Source: Treponema sp. (GTDB taxonomy: Bacteria; Spirochaetota; Spirochaetia; Treponematales; Treponemataceae). From it: DNA of 45,018 nucleotides. Where the stretch lies: positions 1 through 45,018 of the forward strand of contig JALNVF010000005.1 in assembly GCA_023231445.1 (NCBI GenBank), in the 5' to 3' direction. Position numbers and translations under genes: made by a program. How positions within the stretch are numbered: the first letter of the stretch is position 1; every line of letters begins with the position of its first letter. Shown here one piece after another: positions 1-8,098 of this stretch. The notes below the pieces were generated by a model, which was given only the letters and a program-made list of their open reading frames with translations, had not been told where the DNA came from and did not search any database.

Positions 1-113
1 AGCCCTATAAAATATCCCAGCAGGCAGATCATCAGAATATCTACCAGTTCATGCTTTTTACACCGGTCTATCCGCGTGTCTTCTATTTCTTCCATTGCAT
101 CAAGTAATGTCAT
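1..113 (-). CDS. ISAs1-family transposase, N-terminal fragment (cut by window edge)
   Basis: The first 37 codons are visible, reading leftward out of the window. They contain a short acidic stretch (EEIEDTRIDR) followed by CKKHELVDIL and a hydrophobic run. This is the pattern of the DDE_Tnp_1-associated N-terminal domain of ISAs1/H-repeat transposases, where a D-x-R-x-x-x-x-K-x-H-x-L motif precedes a hydrophobic helix. The catalytic DDE domain lies outside the window, so whether the element is intact cannot be judged. The ATG has a GGGGGA ribosome-binding site 5 bases upstream, and that site lies inside a palindrome (117-130). The family call rests on this short motif only. The tRNA-Leu gene begins about 150 bp away. 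Confidence 0.7.
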   Translation of the reverse strand, partial: MTLLDAMEEIEDTRIDRCKKHELVDILMICLLGYFIG

Positions 114-116
114 AGT

Positions 117-130
117 TTCCCCCAGGGGAA
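117..130 (-). promoter_or_regulatory. Palindrome covering the transposase ribosome-binding site
   Basis: The sequence TTCCCCTGGGGGAA, read on the minus strand, is a near-perfect inverted repeat that contains the GGGGGA ribosome-binding site of the transposase. In mRNA it could fold into a 5-6 bp hairpin and hide the site. Hairpins that limit translation of transposases are known for several insertion sequences. That it does so here is inference. Confidence 0.35.
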
Positions 131-211
131 TAACTATACATTATTTTACAAGTTTTAAACAGCCTGTTTTAATTTATAATGCGTTTGCCCTGGGAAGTTT
201 CATTTCATATA

Positions 212-240
212 TTGACCAAGGTAATTTATTCTGGTATTAT
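212..240 (+). promoter_or_regulatory. Sigma-70-type promoter of tRNA-Leu
   Basis: TTGACC (212-217) and TATTAT (235-240) are separated by exactly 17 bp. The expected start near 247 lies about 16 bp before the mature tRNA. Both boxes match the consensus at five of six positions. Confidence 0.75.
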
Positions 241-262
241 TAGTTCATTATAGTTTATGTAT

Positions 263-345
263 GCCCGGATGGTGGAATTGGTAGACACGCTAGCTTCAGG
301 TGCTAGTGAGCTACGCTCATGGGAGTTCAAGTCTCCCTTCGGGCA
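263..345 (+). tRNA. tRNA-Leu (anticodon CAG)
   Basis: A class II tRNA with a long variable arm. The acceptor strands GCCCGGA (263-269) and TTCGGGC (338-344) pair over seven bases, including one G-U. The anticodon stem CTAGC/GCTAG encloses the loop TTCAGGT, so the anticodon is CAG (297-299) and it reads the leucine codon CUG. The T arm GGGAG-TTCAAGT-CTCCC lies at 321-337. The discriminator base is A345. The 3' CCA is not encoded, because a run of A follows, so it must be added after transcription. It is a single gene with its own promoter and terminator. Confidence 0.96.
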
Positions 346-392
346 AAAAAAGACTAGATGCTTGTATTGTATGCATCTAGTCTTTTTTTTTA
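345..392. terminator. Bidirectional Rho-independent terminator between tRNA-Leu and the minus-strand operon
   Basis: The stem AGACTAGATGC pairs perfectly with GCATCTAGTCT around an 11-base loop. It is flanked by an A run on the left and a T run on the right, so it works in both directions. On the plus strand it ends the tRNA transcript. On the minus strand it lies 28 bp beyond the last stop codon of the pseudouridine synthase operon. Confidence 0.9.
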
Positions 393-420
393 ACTTTTAT
401 ATCACGATGCAAAATTGATT

Positions 421-1179
421 TTACATTATTTCGTCTGTAGTTGTAAATATAAGTTTTTTTCCTGTAAGAGGATGAGGAAAACTAAGCATAATTCCTTTGA
501 AATATAATATCTTTTCTTTATCTGTAAAATAAAAATTATACAATTTGTCACCAAGAACAGGGAGACCTATCCATGCAAGATGGCAGCGGACTTGATGACG
601 ATATCCTGCTGTAATTTTGCATTGAACTCTTGCAAATATTCCTTCAACATTTTTTATTGCAATTTTTGTATCATATATTGCTTTTCCCGCCTTGCGTTCG
701 GCAGATAACCCCGATTCAGAAGTTACAGGACGTACCTGTTTGTGTCCCTCTCCAAAAGGTCTGAAAGCAGACCTTGTAATAAATTCTTCTCCATTAAGCA
801 TATTCCTTATCACAGGTACAGGAGGAAAGCCTCCTAGCGATACGGCATTTTTCACATTCTGTACACAGATGGCACTGTATATTTTCTCAAAATTGCCGTT
901 CTTCTGTGATCTATATAATTCTTCATAAGCCTGTTGAGTAGATGCTATAACCAAAAGTCCACTTGCATCATTATCAAGTCGGTGAAGTAAACCATGTTCA
1001 ATCTTTTTTTTCCCGTGGACATTTAAAATTTCCGGAAATAAATCTGCCGCAAAACAAAATGCATTATTTTTATCGTACTCGGTAAGCGGAGCAGATGGCA
1101 TTCCGTGTGGCTTCGAAAGAATAACAAAAGGATCTTCCTTTGTAGGCGTATGCAGTATTTTTATATTATTTTCATTCAT
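421..1179 (-). CDS. RluA-family RNA pseudouridine synthase without S4 domain
   Basis: Isomerises uridine to pseudouridine in rRNA or tRNA. The RluA motif HRLDNDASGLL spans residues 66-76, and Asp69 is the expected catalytic aspartate. An ILSKPHGMPS segment near residue 20 and a late HQVRCHLAWIG-PVLGDKLY segment (the RluA H-Q-I/V-R and LGD elements) complete the fold. At 252 residues it lacks the N-terminal S4 RNA-binding domain found in RluC and RluD, as do RluA, TruC and several uncharacterised homologues. The target uridine cannot be told from sequence. It is last in an eight-gene minus-strand operon, its start overlaps the stop of the preceding synthase by four bases, and a terminator lies 28 bp beyond its stop. 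Confidence 0.9.
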   Translation of the reverse strand: MNENNIKILHTPTKEDPFVILSKPHGMPSAPLTEYDKNNAFCFAADLFPEILNVHGKKKIEHGLLHRLDNDASGLLVIASTQQAYEELYRSQKNGNFEKIYSAICVQNVKNAVSLGGFPPVPVIRNMLNGEEFITRSAFRPFGEGHKQVRPVTSESGLSAERKAGKAIYDTKIAIKNVEGIFARVQCKITAGYRHQVRCHLAWIGLPVLGDKLYNFYFTDKEKILYFKGIMLSFPHPLTGKKLIFTTTDEIM

Positions 1180-2150
1180 TTTATATCATCGAGAATAATA
1201 CGTGGATATTTTTTTTTCAAAATTTTAAGAACATTTTTGAAACGTTCAGGTATGTCTGCACGAAATATTCTATATTTTTTGTTACCAGGAAGTTTGACAA
1301 TCAATTCACGAGCATGAAGCATAAGTGTTGCATCCGGAAAAAGTTCATCTTTTTTTCCGTAAATAGAGTCTCCTAAAACGGGACAACCTAAATATTTCAT
1401 GTGTACACGAATTTGATGAGTTCTACCAGTTTTCAAACGTACTCGTAGGAGTGAATAATTTCCGTAACATGCTATACAATGATATAATGTTCGCGCAGTT
1501 TTCCCCTCCTCTATTCCTGTTACAGCCTTGTATCGCTTTCTATTTTTGGGGTCGCGTATAATCTGTGTACGAATATCACCGGCATTTACCGGTGGTATTC
1601 CGCGTACAATAACAATATATTCTTTACGCAACTTATGCAATTTAAACTGAGTCTGCAACCATTCTTCTGAATCTCTGTTTTTCGCAGTAATAATAACACC
1701 TGAAGTATCTTTGTCCAGGCGATGTACTATGCCAGGTCTCCTCGCTGCAAGCACTTCTGAAACATTACCCTTATTTATCTGTACAGAAGATCTTCCCCAA
1801 TGATATAACAAAGCATTTACGAGAGTACCAGACCAGTTGCCGGATGCCGGATGAGTAACCATACCTTGTTTTTTATTTATTACAGTAATATTTTTATCTT
1901 CATAGATAATATCTAAAGGAATATTTTCTGGAATTATGTCGTCGGGAACATTATCTTCCCATTCTATATCTATCTGATCCCCAGCTCTTACTTTGAATGA
2001 AATCTTCTCTCGTTTTCCATTAATAAGTATTTCAGAAACACCAGATTTTAATTTTGAACGATTCATACCGTTCGGAAGAGATGCAATATATTTATCAAGG
2101 CGTACATAGTCACAAAAATCAATAGGGACTTTAACACTGAAAAACGGCAT
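1176..2150 (-). CDS. rluD: RluD-like 23S rRNA pseudouridine synthase with S4 domain
   Basis: Pseudouridine synthase of the RluC/RluD group. It has an S4 RNA-binding domain (about residues 15-65, VRLDKYIASLPNGMNRSKLK) and a catalytic domain with HRLDKDTSGVI, where Asp146 is the predicted catalytic residue. The closing KTGRTHQIRVHMKYLGCPVLG motif is present. I chose the ATG at 2150 because it follows the upstream stop codon directly and has a GGAG site. A longer in-frame ORF back to 2273 would only add sequence read from inside the neighbour. RluD normally modifies helix 69 of 23S rRNA (U1911, U1915, U1917), but this specificity is inferred from the family. It is one of three RluA-family genes in the window. 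Confidence 0.88.
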   Translation of the reverse strand: MPFFSVKVPIDFCDYVRLDKYIASLPNGMNRSKLKSGVSEILINGKREKISFKVRAGDQIDIEWEDNVPDDIIPENIPLDIIYEDKNITVINKKQGMVTHPASGNWSGTLVNALLYHWGRSSVQINKGNVSEVLAARRPGIVHRLDKDTSGVIITAKNRDSEEWLQTQFKLHKLRKEYIVIVRGIPPVNAGDIRTQIIRDPKNRKRYKAVTGIEEGKTARTLYHCIACYGNYSLLRVRLKTGRTHQIRVHMKYLGCPVLGDSIYGKKDELFPDATLMLHARELIVKLPGNKKYRIFRADIPERFKNVLKILKKKYPRIILDDIK

Positions 2151-2151
2151 T

Positions 2152-2712
2152 CTATTCTCCAGTAAAATTGCCTTCAAAAGTATTCTTGCTATCCGAATTC
2201 GACTTACTTTCCGGTATATTAATCTTATCAGGAGGAGGAAGTTGTATTTGGGTAGCATCTTTATCTTGTTCAATGGGCCTTATCATAATAGGAGCAGTGT
2301 CATCTTTATGTTTTTTATGTTGTACAACATTACGACGCAGAATATTAACAATCAGATCTGTAAGACCAATTCCTATGCTTATACCTATCGAAGTAAGCAA
2401 AATTGTTTTCTGTTCATCTTCCGTAAAACCGTTACTATCCGAAGTTTTTGCGAATGGATTCGGAACGTATTCAGATGAAAAGTTATGCTTACTGTACCGT
2501 ACAAAAGAATAACCTAATGTTGTATTAAGTGTAACAAAAGGCATTGCACCGAAAGTTATTATTTCAGCTCGACGGGCATCTTTCATAAATTGAGGAAATT
2601 CGTCTTTTGTATATGGATCAGGTGTAGTACTCGTCGTATCATCTGCTGATAATAAAGGACTGAATATGCACAAACAGAGAAATATCAATATCGTCTGCCG
2701 TATTTTTTTCAT
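2152..2712 (-). CDS. Secreted or membrane-anchored hypothetical protein
   Basis: I do not recognise a named family. The 186-residue product starts with a clear signal peptide (KKIRQ, then a hydrophobic core, with likely cleavage near LLSADD). A second hydrophobic, glycine-rich helix lies at about residues 103-125 and is followed by positive residues (RR...HKKHK), so the mature protein is probably held in the membrane with its C-terminal tail inside. The tail is rich in D, K, P and S and is probably disordered. The region around residues 40-75 (KDARRAEIITFGAMPFVTLN) has no motif I can name. It overlaps yggS by four bases and abuts the RluD-like gene, so it is translated within this operon. A treponeme-restricted protein is a guess. 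Confidence 0.75.
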   Translation of the reverse strand: MKKIRQTILIFLCLCIFSPLLSADDTTSTTPDPYTKDEFPQFMKDARRAEIITFGAMPFVTLNTTLGYSFVRYSKHNFSSEYVPNPFAKTSDSNGFTEDEQKTILLTSIGISIGIGLTDLIVNILRRNVVQHKKHKDDTAPIMIRPIEQDKDATQIQLPPPDKINIPESKSNSDSKNTFEGNFTGE

Positions 2713-3434
2713 GACGCAGGATACTCCCTCTCTCCAAATATCGCTGTACCTATACGAACTTCTGTCGCTCCTTCTTCAATTGCTATACGGTAATCTTCCG
2801 ACATCCCCATCGACAAATTTTCCATAGAAAACTGAGGAAATTCCTGACAAATTTTTTCTGCTGTTTTTCGCATACTTGAAAAAGATGTATGAATTACTTT
2901 TTCATCCTTAGTAAAAGGCGCCATAGTCATAAAACCAGAGGGTATTACATGAGGAGATTTACCTTCCGCACAATACGCAACAGCTTCCTCCAGACTTTCA
3001 TATGACGTAAATCCCGATTTTGAATCTTCCCCTGTATGATATTCAAATAATATCCGTATCGTTTTATTATTACTTAAACAATATTTCTCAATTTCCTGAA
3101 TCAGATCTAATCTATCAACAGATTCAATACATGAACAAATCTTTACTGCATGTCCAACTTTATTTTTCTGCAGCGTACCAATAATATGCAATTCAGTTTT
3201 CGGATAAGTTTTGTAAATTTCTTCAAATTTTGAAAATGCTTCCTGAACGCGATTTTCGCCAAACATGACTTGTCCTGCTTTTATTGCATCTATTACAGAT
3301 TCAACCGGATGAAATTTACTTACTGCAAGAAGTTTTACACTTCCAGTTTCTCTTCCTGATAAACGTTCTACATCAGTAATGGAATTTTTTATTTTTTCTA
3401 GATTTGTTCTGATATCGATACAATTCATAATCAT
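2709..3434 (-). CDS. YggS/PROSC family PLP-binding protein
   Basis: A cytoplasmic pyridoxal-phosphate homeostasis protein with the fold of alanine racemase domain I but no known catalytic reaction. The PLP-binding lysine is Lys40 in LLAVSKFHP. Family motifs follow: FGENRVQEA, ELHIIGTLQKNK, a VDR segment, and SMGMSEDYRIAIEEGATEVRIGTAIFG near the C-terminus, which binds the phosphate. The length of 241 residues is normal. The annotated start has a second ATG two codons downstream; either is possible. It overlaps rsmA by four bases and the next gene by four bases. Homologues control vitamin B6 and amino-acid balance. Confidence 0.93.
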   Translation of the reverse strand: MIMNCIDIRTNLEKIKNSITDVERLSGRETGSVKLLAVSKFHPVESVIDAIKAGQVMFGENRVQEAFSKFEEIYKTYPKTELHIIGTLQKNKVGHAVKICSCIESVDRLDLIQEIEKYCLSNNKTIRILFEYHTGEDSKSGFTSYESLEEAVAYCAEGKSPHVIPSGFMTMAPFTKDEKVIHTSFSSMRKTAEKICQEFPQFSMENLSMGMSEDYRIAIEEGATEVRIGTAIFGEREYPAS

Positions 3435-4294
3435 AGTATATCAGCATTCAATATGTCAGACAACTCCAATAATTTTTTTACTGTAAGCGATTCAGCACGA
3501 ACAGAAGGATCAATCTTCGCCTTTTCAAGAACAGAGACGGCTCTTTCCGCATCCGACAAAAACATTGTCAGATTATTTCTGATATTCTTTCGCCTCGATA
3601 TAAATAATGCACGTTGCATTTTCATAAATAATAATTTATTTTTGCAACAGGGAAAATCAGTTTTAAGTTTCATGACGACAACACGCGAATCTACGTTTGG
3701 TCTGGGCCAAAAACTTCCAGCCGATAAATCCATAAGAGGATAAATGTCATATGCCCATTGGCACAATATCGAAAATGATGAGTAATCATTTGTACCCGGG
3801 AGTGCGGTCATACGTTGTGCTACTTCCTTCTGAACCGTGACTACAACTTTGTCAAAACGGACATTCTGTTCAATTGTGTCAGCAATTAAAGTAGCAGCAA
3901 TATTGTACGGAAGATTACCGAAAAAAAACTGAGGTTTACCGTATTTAGTCAATATATTTTTCCATGTTTTAAGAACATCTCCTTCTACAATCCGAAGTTT
4001 CCCCGTCTCCAGATAAGGTTCAAAAAAGTCCTTAAGCATCCGGATGAACCCTCTGTCTATCTCAAAAGCAGTAACATTTCCCCCTTGCAAAAGAAGTTCT
4101 TCCGTCATTGAACCAAGTCCGGGACCTATTTCCCAAACACTGGACCCCTCAGAAATTTCAAGTGGCTCTACAATTTTTTTTCGTGCTGCCGCATTTATCA
4201 AAAAATTCTGTCCGAATTTCTTCTGCATCGACATTCCAGTGCTATCAAGTAAAGTTTTTAATGACGCAGGTGAATTATAATCTGGATGTTCCAT
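3431..4294 (-). CDS. rsmA: 16S rRNA (A1518/A1519-N6)-dimethyltransferase RsmA (KsgA)
   Basis: Dimethylates the two adjacent adenosines in the terminal helix of 16S rRNA late in 30S assembly, using S-adenosylmethionine. The diagnostic elements are KKFGQNFLI (25-33), the SAM loop EIGPGLGSMT (55-64), the acidic FEID that holds the ribose, and the catalytic NLPYNI (127-132). A positively charged C-terminal region (FISRRKNIRNNL) follows. I place the start at 4294 because this ATG has GAGGA at good distance. An in-frame ATG five codons upstream has no convincing site and would give 292 residues. It lies 19 bp after comEC and overlaps yggS. Confidence 0.95.
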   Translation of the reverse strand: MEHPDYNSPASLKTLLDSTGMSMQKKFGQNFLINAAARKKIVEPLEISEGSSVWEIGPGLGSMTEELLLQGGNVTAFEIDRGFIRMLKDFFEPYLETGKLRIVEGDVLKTWKNILTKYGKPQFFFGNLPYNIAATLIADTIEQNVRFDKVVVTVQKEVAQRMTALPGTNDYSSFSILCQWAYDIYPLMDLSAGSFWPRPNVDSRVVVMKLKTDFPCCKNKLLFMKMQRALFISRRKNIRNNLTMFLSDAERAVSVLEKAKIDPSVRAESLTVKKLLELSDILNADIL

Positions 4295-4313
4295 ACACTT
4301 ATTCCTCATCGTC

Positions 4314-5579
4314 TTATATATGAATTGCTATTCCCGGTATATATGAAAATACCGATACAACTATTTTTATAACAGAATATACACTATTTAAAACAATTCC
4401 AGCAGATACAACACACATCGGAAAAAACAGACAAAGAAGAATGAACAAGAGTCCCATATAAATAAATATAGTAATAAGAGGTGATACAACAACCGATGCA
4501 ATAATTCCCCCAGGGAAAAAAGTTCCAAACAGTTTAAGAGATACAGGTGCTGTAAAAATTTGTGCGGCAGTAGAAGCAGAAAAACATGAGGAAATACAAC
4601 ATGGAAATATATATGATAACTTACCATTTATTAATTCCCCAAAAAACAAAATTCCTCCCATAGCTCCATAAGAGAGCATGAATGCCGCATTCATACAATC
4701 AGCGGGAGCTACAATAATATGGCAAAGAAATGTAGCACACAATACAGATATCATGCTGATTTTTTTTATTCCACACAATGACAAAAGCATTGAACTGATA
4801 CTACAAAAAAGAGCCCTGATCAGAGAAGGAGAAAATCCGGCAAACCAGACAAACAAAAGAACTGCACATATCTGAAAAATCTGTGCAGTTCTTTTTCCCC
4901 ACATGCTATAGCCTGTATAAAAAGCAAAACCTGAAAAAATAGAAAGATGCATGCCGGACAATGCCAGAATATGTGACAATCCTGCATTCTTGAAGGCATC
5001 AGCTGTCTGTTGTTCAGTATACTCTCTTATTCCAGAAAGTAGTGCAAGAAGAAATCCTCCCGCGGCTCCCCATGCATACATAAGCCGTCTGAACTGAACT
5101 CGAAACAATGCACGTACGTGAGCAACTTTTCCTACAGGTGTACAGGGAAACCCTTGTGAACATCCATTGTTTGCAAAAAATATATCATCTGTTCCTGTTC
5201 TACCGGATAATTCCGCAAGAGCTCCATCTTCGCAGATAAGTACTCCTTTTTTACGGACACCGGAATAAAGTTTCCCCGGAAAATAGGCCTCCACCATACT
5301 ACTGTCGATCATAACTGGAATTATACCAGAACAGGTGCTTACAATTCCATTTGAAGTTCTAACAAATTCAGGTTTAAATTTAAATAAATAACTTTGCGTT
5401 TGCGATGATTTTACCGGATTTGAAACAACCTTTCCTTTCATGAAAATTATATCAGATGGAAATATAATAGAGTTGAAATGCTTTCTGCTTTTTATAGAAA
5501 TACTGCCAGAATATATTACTACAGCACAAATAAATGCTGCAATAACAAGAGGATTCTTTGCATTTTTAAAAATTACCAT
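4314..5579 (-). CDS. comEC: ComEC/Rec2-family competence membrane protein (short form)
   Basis: Putative inner-membrane channel for uptake of single-stranded DNA. An N-terminal hydrophobic segment (about 10-28) is followed by an OB-fold-like extracytoplasmic region with two cysteines (about 140 and 146). The hallmark HILALSGMH lies at 203-211 in the Competence domain, and at least six further membrane helices run to the C-terminus. At 421 residues it ends after the Competence domain. The metallo-beta-lactamase-like domain of the 700-plus residue ComEC proteins is absent, and the reading frame closes with a normal stop and no sign of a broken extension. It overlaps the HEAT-repeat gene by seven bases. 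Whether this organism is naturally transformable cannot be told. Confidence 0.88.
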   Translation of the reverse strand: MVIFKNAKNPLVIAAFICAVVIYSGSISIKSRKHFNSIIFPSDIIFMKGKVVSNPVKSSQTQSYLFKFKPEFVRTSNGIVSTCSGIIPVMIDSSMVEAYFPGKLYSGVRKKGVLICEDGALAELSGRTGTDDIFFANNGCSQGFPCTPVGKVAHVRALFRVQFRRLMYAWGAAGGFLLALLSGIREYTEQQTADAFKNAGLSHILALSGMHLSIFSGFAFYTGYSMWGKRTAQIFQICAVLLFVWFAGFSPSLIRALFCSISSMLLSLCGIKKISMISVLCATFLCHIIVAPADCMNAAFMLSYGAMGGILFFGELINGKLSYIFPCCISSCFSASTAAQIFTAPVSLKLFGTFFPGGIIASVVVSPLITIFIYMGLLFILLCLFFPMCVVSAGIVLNSVYSVIKIVVSVFSYIPGIAIHI

Positions 5580-6748
5580 TTAAGCCTCGCGAGCGCATCG
5601 CGAGCGGCGGCTATAATATTTTCAGGATAATTTACATACGTAACATATAACAAGGAATCAAATGAAGATTTGTCGCCTATCGCTCCGAGCGCATTAATTA
5701 TGGCAAGCACGACTTTATCGCTCAATTTAGTTCCGTTCTCAGTCTGCTTGTTCAACTCCATCAAATAGGTCGCAAGAACTGCAGAGCTGTCGATAGGTGC
5801 AACATTTGCAACACCGTTTATAACTTCTGCAAATTCATCATCGGTCATAATTCCAGCAATATACTCACGTTTTGCAAGATTAAAAAAAGAAATCATTACT
5901 GCTGATGAACGTGTCCATTTTAGCTGAGAAATAATACGCATTGCATCAAGCTGAATACTCACAGTTTCTTTTGTCACAGTTGAAGAGTTGTCTGCTATAT
6001 AGATAGTCTCGGAAAGCACATTTTCAGCGATTTCTGCTTTAAAAGATGAAGAATTTTTATTGTTTCTGCAAAGAAGATCAAATAACTGGCGTATAGTCTT
6101 GGTATTTCCATCCTGGATAATACCAATTATCTGCGGAATGGATTTATCAGCAAGCAGGGAAAGTGTATTGTTCATTTCTGTCGAATACTGAGGCCATTTT
6201 TGCTGTAGAACACAGTCATAAATAACTGAAAAAGACTGACTGTTTCCGATTATTCCGAGTGTGTTAACGGCAGCTTTTACTACTCCATTTTCAGGAGTCG
6301 AGCCATCAGAGTTCTGCAGAAAATCATTGAGTATCTGGACGAAAGAATCAAAAGTAACAGTATCATTAAGTATCGCGGTTTTGTTTATAACAGCAATTCT
6401 GACCGTATCACTCGAAAACTCCCTGAATAATTGTCCGAACTTATTAACTAGAACATCCTTCATATTTTGATTATAAGATGAAACAGATGAGGTCGGTAAT
6501 GCAAGCACTCCAGCAACTGCAAGACCGTCAAGATCACGATCATCTCCAAGCTCCGATTTATTCGTGAGAGCAAAATCAATCGCAGCATTTGCTAGATCAG
6601 CAGCTTCGCTGTCATCGGAAGCATCCCGAACAGCAGCTGTTTTGTCGCTTATATTTCCTTTAATAAACTTTATCCGTCCGTTATCATCTGCATATAATGT
6701 ACATATACATGCTGCATATATCATCATAGCTGAAATAATTTTTCTCAT
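5573..6748 (-). CDS. Secreted HEAT-repeat protein
   Basis: A 391-residue protein with a signal peptide (MRKIISAMMIYAACICTLYA, predicted cleavage before DDNG). The rest is almost entirely helical, with repeated units such as AVNTLGIIGNSQSFSVIYDCV and AIINALGAIGDKSSFDSLLYV. These have the alternating hydrophobic pattern and the G-I/D-G-N/D turns of HEAT-like repeats. HEAT arrays are protein-binding scaffolds, so a periplasmic scaffold role is inferred; no enzyme motif is seen. The gene starts one base after the PilZ stop codon and runs seven bases into comEC, so the three are co-transcribed. Similar secreted HEAT proteins are common in treponemes. No specific partner can be named. Confidence 0.8.
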   Translation of the reverse strand: MRKIISAMMIYAACICTLYADDNGRIKFIKGNISDKTAAVRDASDDSEAADLANAAIDFALTNKSELGDDRDLDGLAVAGVLALPTSSVSSYNQNMKDVLVNKFGQLFREFSSDTVRIAVINKTAILNDTVTFDSFVQILNDFLQNSDGSTPENGVVKAAVNTLGIIGNSQSFSVIYDCVLQQKWPQYSTEMNNTLSLLADKSIPQIIGIIQDGNTKTIRQLFDLLCRNNKNSSSFKAEIAENVLSETIYIADNSSTVTKETVSIQLDAMRIISQLKWTRSSAVMISFFNLAKREYIAGIMTDDEFAEVINGVANVAPIDSSAVLATYLMELNKQTENGTKLSDKVVLAIINALGAIGDKSSFDSLLYVTYVNYPENIIAAARDALARLKW

Positions 6749-8038
6749 TTATACCTCGTTCCGTATATCAACATTTGAAACTGTTTCGGCTGCATTTACT
6801 ACAGTCGGTTTATTACTATTAAAACTGACATTATCTGCATTTTTTGGATATAATTGTGTTTCATGAGGCAAATCAGGCGAAAAATCATCTGTCACATTCT
6901 GGCCTTCTAAGTTCCCATCAAAGTTCTGTTCATGGGTATTATTGAGTTTATTATCTCCTCCGCTGTTTTCCACTTTTTTATCAGCCTCGTCTCCACTCTC
7001 GCTCTGATCTTCATTTGTAAGAGAAATGGCATCATAAATTTCTTTTTGTTCCTGCGGCATGATATTGTAAACAAAACTTAGTACTTCATTTTTCATTTGA
7101 GGTTCTATATGAATACATTCAAAATGCAGACGAGATTGATTGATTGTCTCATTGTATTCAATTGTACGAACAACACCAAACATAACAATAAGTTTATTTT
7201 CAAGAGTAAATTGCAGTTTTATTTGTATATTCGGAACTCCTTTACCGCCAATACGGACCATCGCACCAGACTCTGAAATATCTTCTACAAGGCAGCGATA
7301 TCCTGCTTTAGTTTCAACTGCATTATAATTAATCACACGGTCTTTTATAATAAACAAACTTGCATAAATGCGGCATTTTACACGGACACTGTTTCGTTTT
7401 TGAGTACGGAGCAGTTTATCTGTATGCCTCAGATAAAGAGACGGCTTTCCCAGAAAAAGTCCTTCACCTAAGACAATTGTATCAAAAACATATCTGGCAT
7501 CACCTTTACGCCACAGATACACATTTATTGTTTTTCCTATCCATGCATTTCCTTCTACAGGAATCATACCTTTTTGCGTAGGAATACTTATTGTCAATTC
7601 ACGAGCATTATTTACAATACGCGAAAAAAACACGCCTTTTCCAGGAAGAATAATTCTAAGCCGTTGATCCTTATCAAGAGAATGAGTAGATTCCAATCCT
7701 TTTTTTTTATCTGCCTCTTTTTCTATTTTTGTACGGTATGAATATAGTTTTGTAAGGAGTCGCTGCGAATTAGAAGATGTCACTTTACCAGTGTCGCGGT
7801 CCGCATCGGTCTTTATCTGTGAAATACATCGAGTCAAAGAAGGAAGAGACCAGTACAAAGAAAGAGGTTGCGCTATATTACAAATTATTGCTGTTTTCCA
7901 AAGCAAACCGATTTCAGAGAATGTAAATTTCGAATCAAAACCTGTCAGAAAAAACTTTATTTTATCATGGTAAATCCGGCAGAGTTTTACTGCAACAGCA
8001 ATAATTGCAGCTGCAATTATTATTCCAACAATATACAC
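6749..8038 (-). CDS. Membrane-anchored PilZ-domain c-di-GMP receptor
   Basis: A 429-residue protein with an N-terminal hydrophobic helix (residues 1-18), a helical linker, a YcgR-N-like domain (about 120-205) and a PilZ domain (about 210-320). The PilZ c-di-GMP signature is complete: RTQKRNSVR (211-219, the RxxxR element) and DISESG (253-258, the D/NxSxxG element). A low-complexity acidic, Asn-rich C-terminal tail follows. In spirochaetes PilZ proteins link c-di-GMP to motility and virulence. The start codon is GTG at 8038, with GAGG five bases upstream. It heads the eight-gene minus-strand operon and is divergent from the CPBP protease, with 60 bp between them. Confidence 0.88.
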   Translation of the reverse strand: MYIVGIIIAAAIIAVAVKLCRIYHDKIKFFLTGFDSKFTFSEIGLLWKTAIICNIAQPLSLYWSLPSLTRCISQIKTDADRDTGKVTSSNSQRLLTKLYSYRTKIEKEADKKKGLESTHSLDKDQRLRIILPGKGVFFSRIVNNARELTISIPTQKGMIPVEGNAWIGKTINVYLWRKGDARYVFDTIVLGEGLFLGKPSLYLRHTDKLLRTQKRNSVRVKCRIYASLFIIKDRVINYNAVETKAGYRCLVEDISESGAMVRIGGKGVPNIQIKLQFTLENKLIVMFGVVRTIEYNETINQSRLHFECIHIEPQMKNEVLSFVYNIMPQEQKEIYDAISLTNEDQSESGDEADKKVENSGGDNKLNNTHEQNFDGNLEGQNVTDDFSPDLPHETQLYPKNADNVSFNSNKPTVVNAAETVSNVDIRNEV

Positions 8039-8098
8039 AAATGCCTCAATAGTATATACTTTATCACAAGTCGTTGTTTTTTCATAGTGTAATAGTTT

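Noticed and set aside
2151..2273. N-terminal extension of the RluD-like protein
   Set aside because: Lies inside the preceding gene; the ATG at 2150 has its own ribosome-binding site and a normal S4 start.
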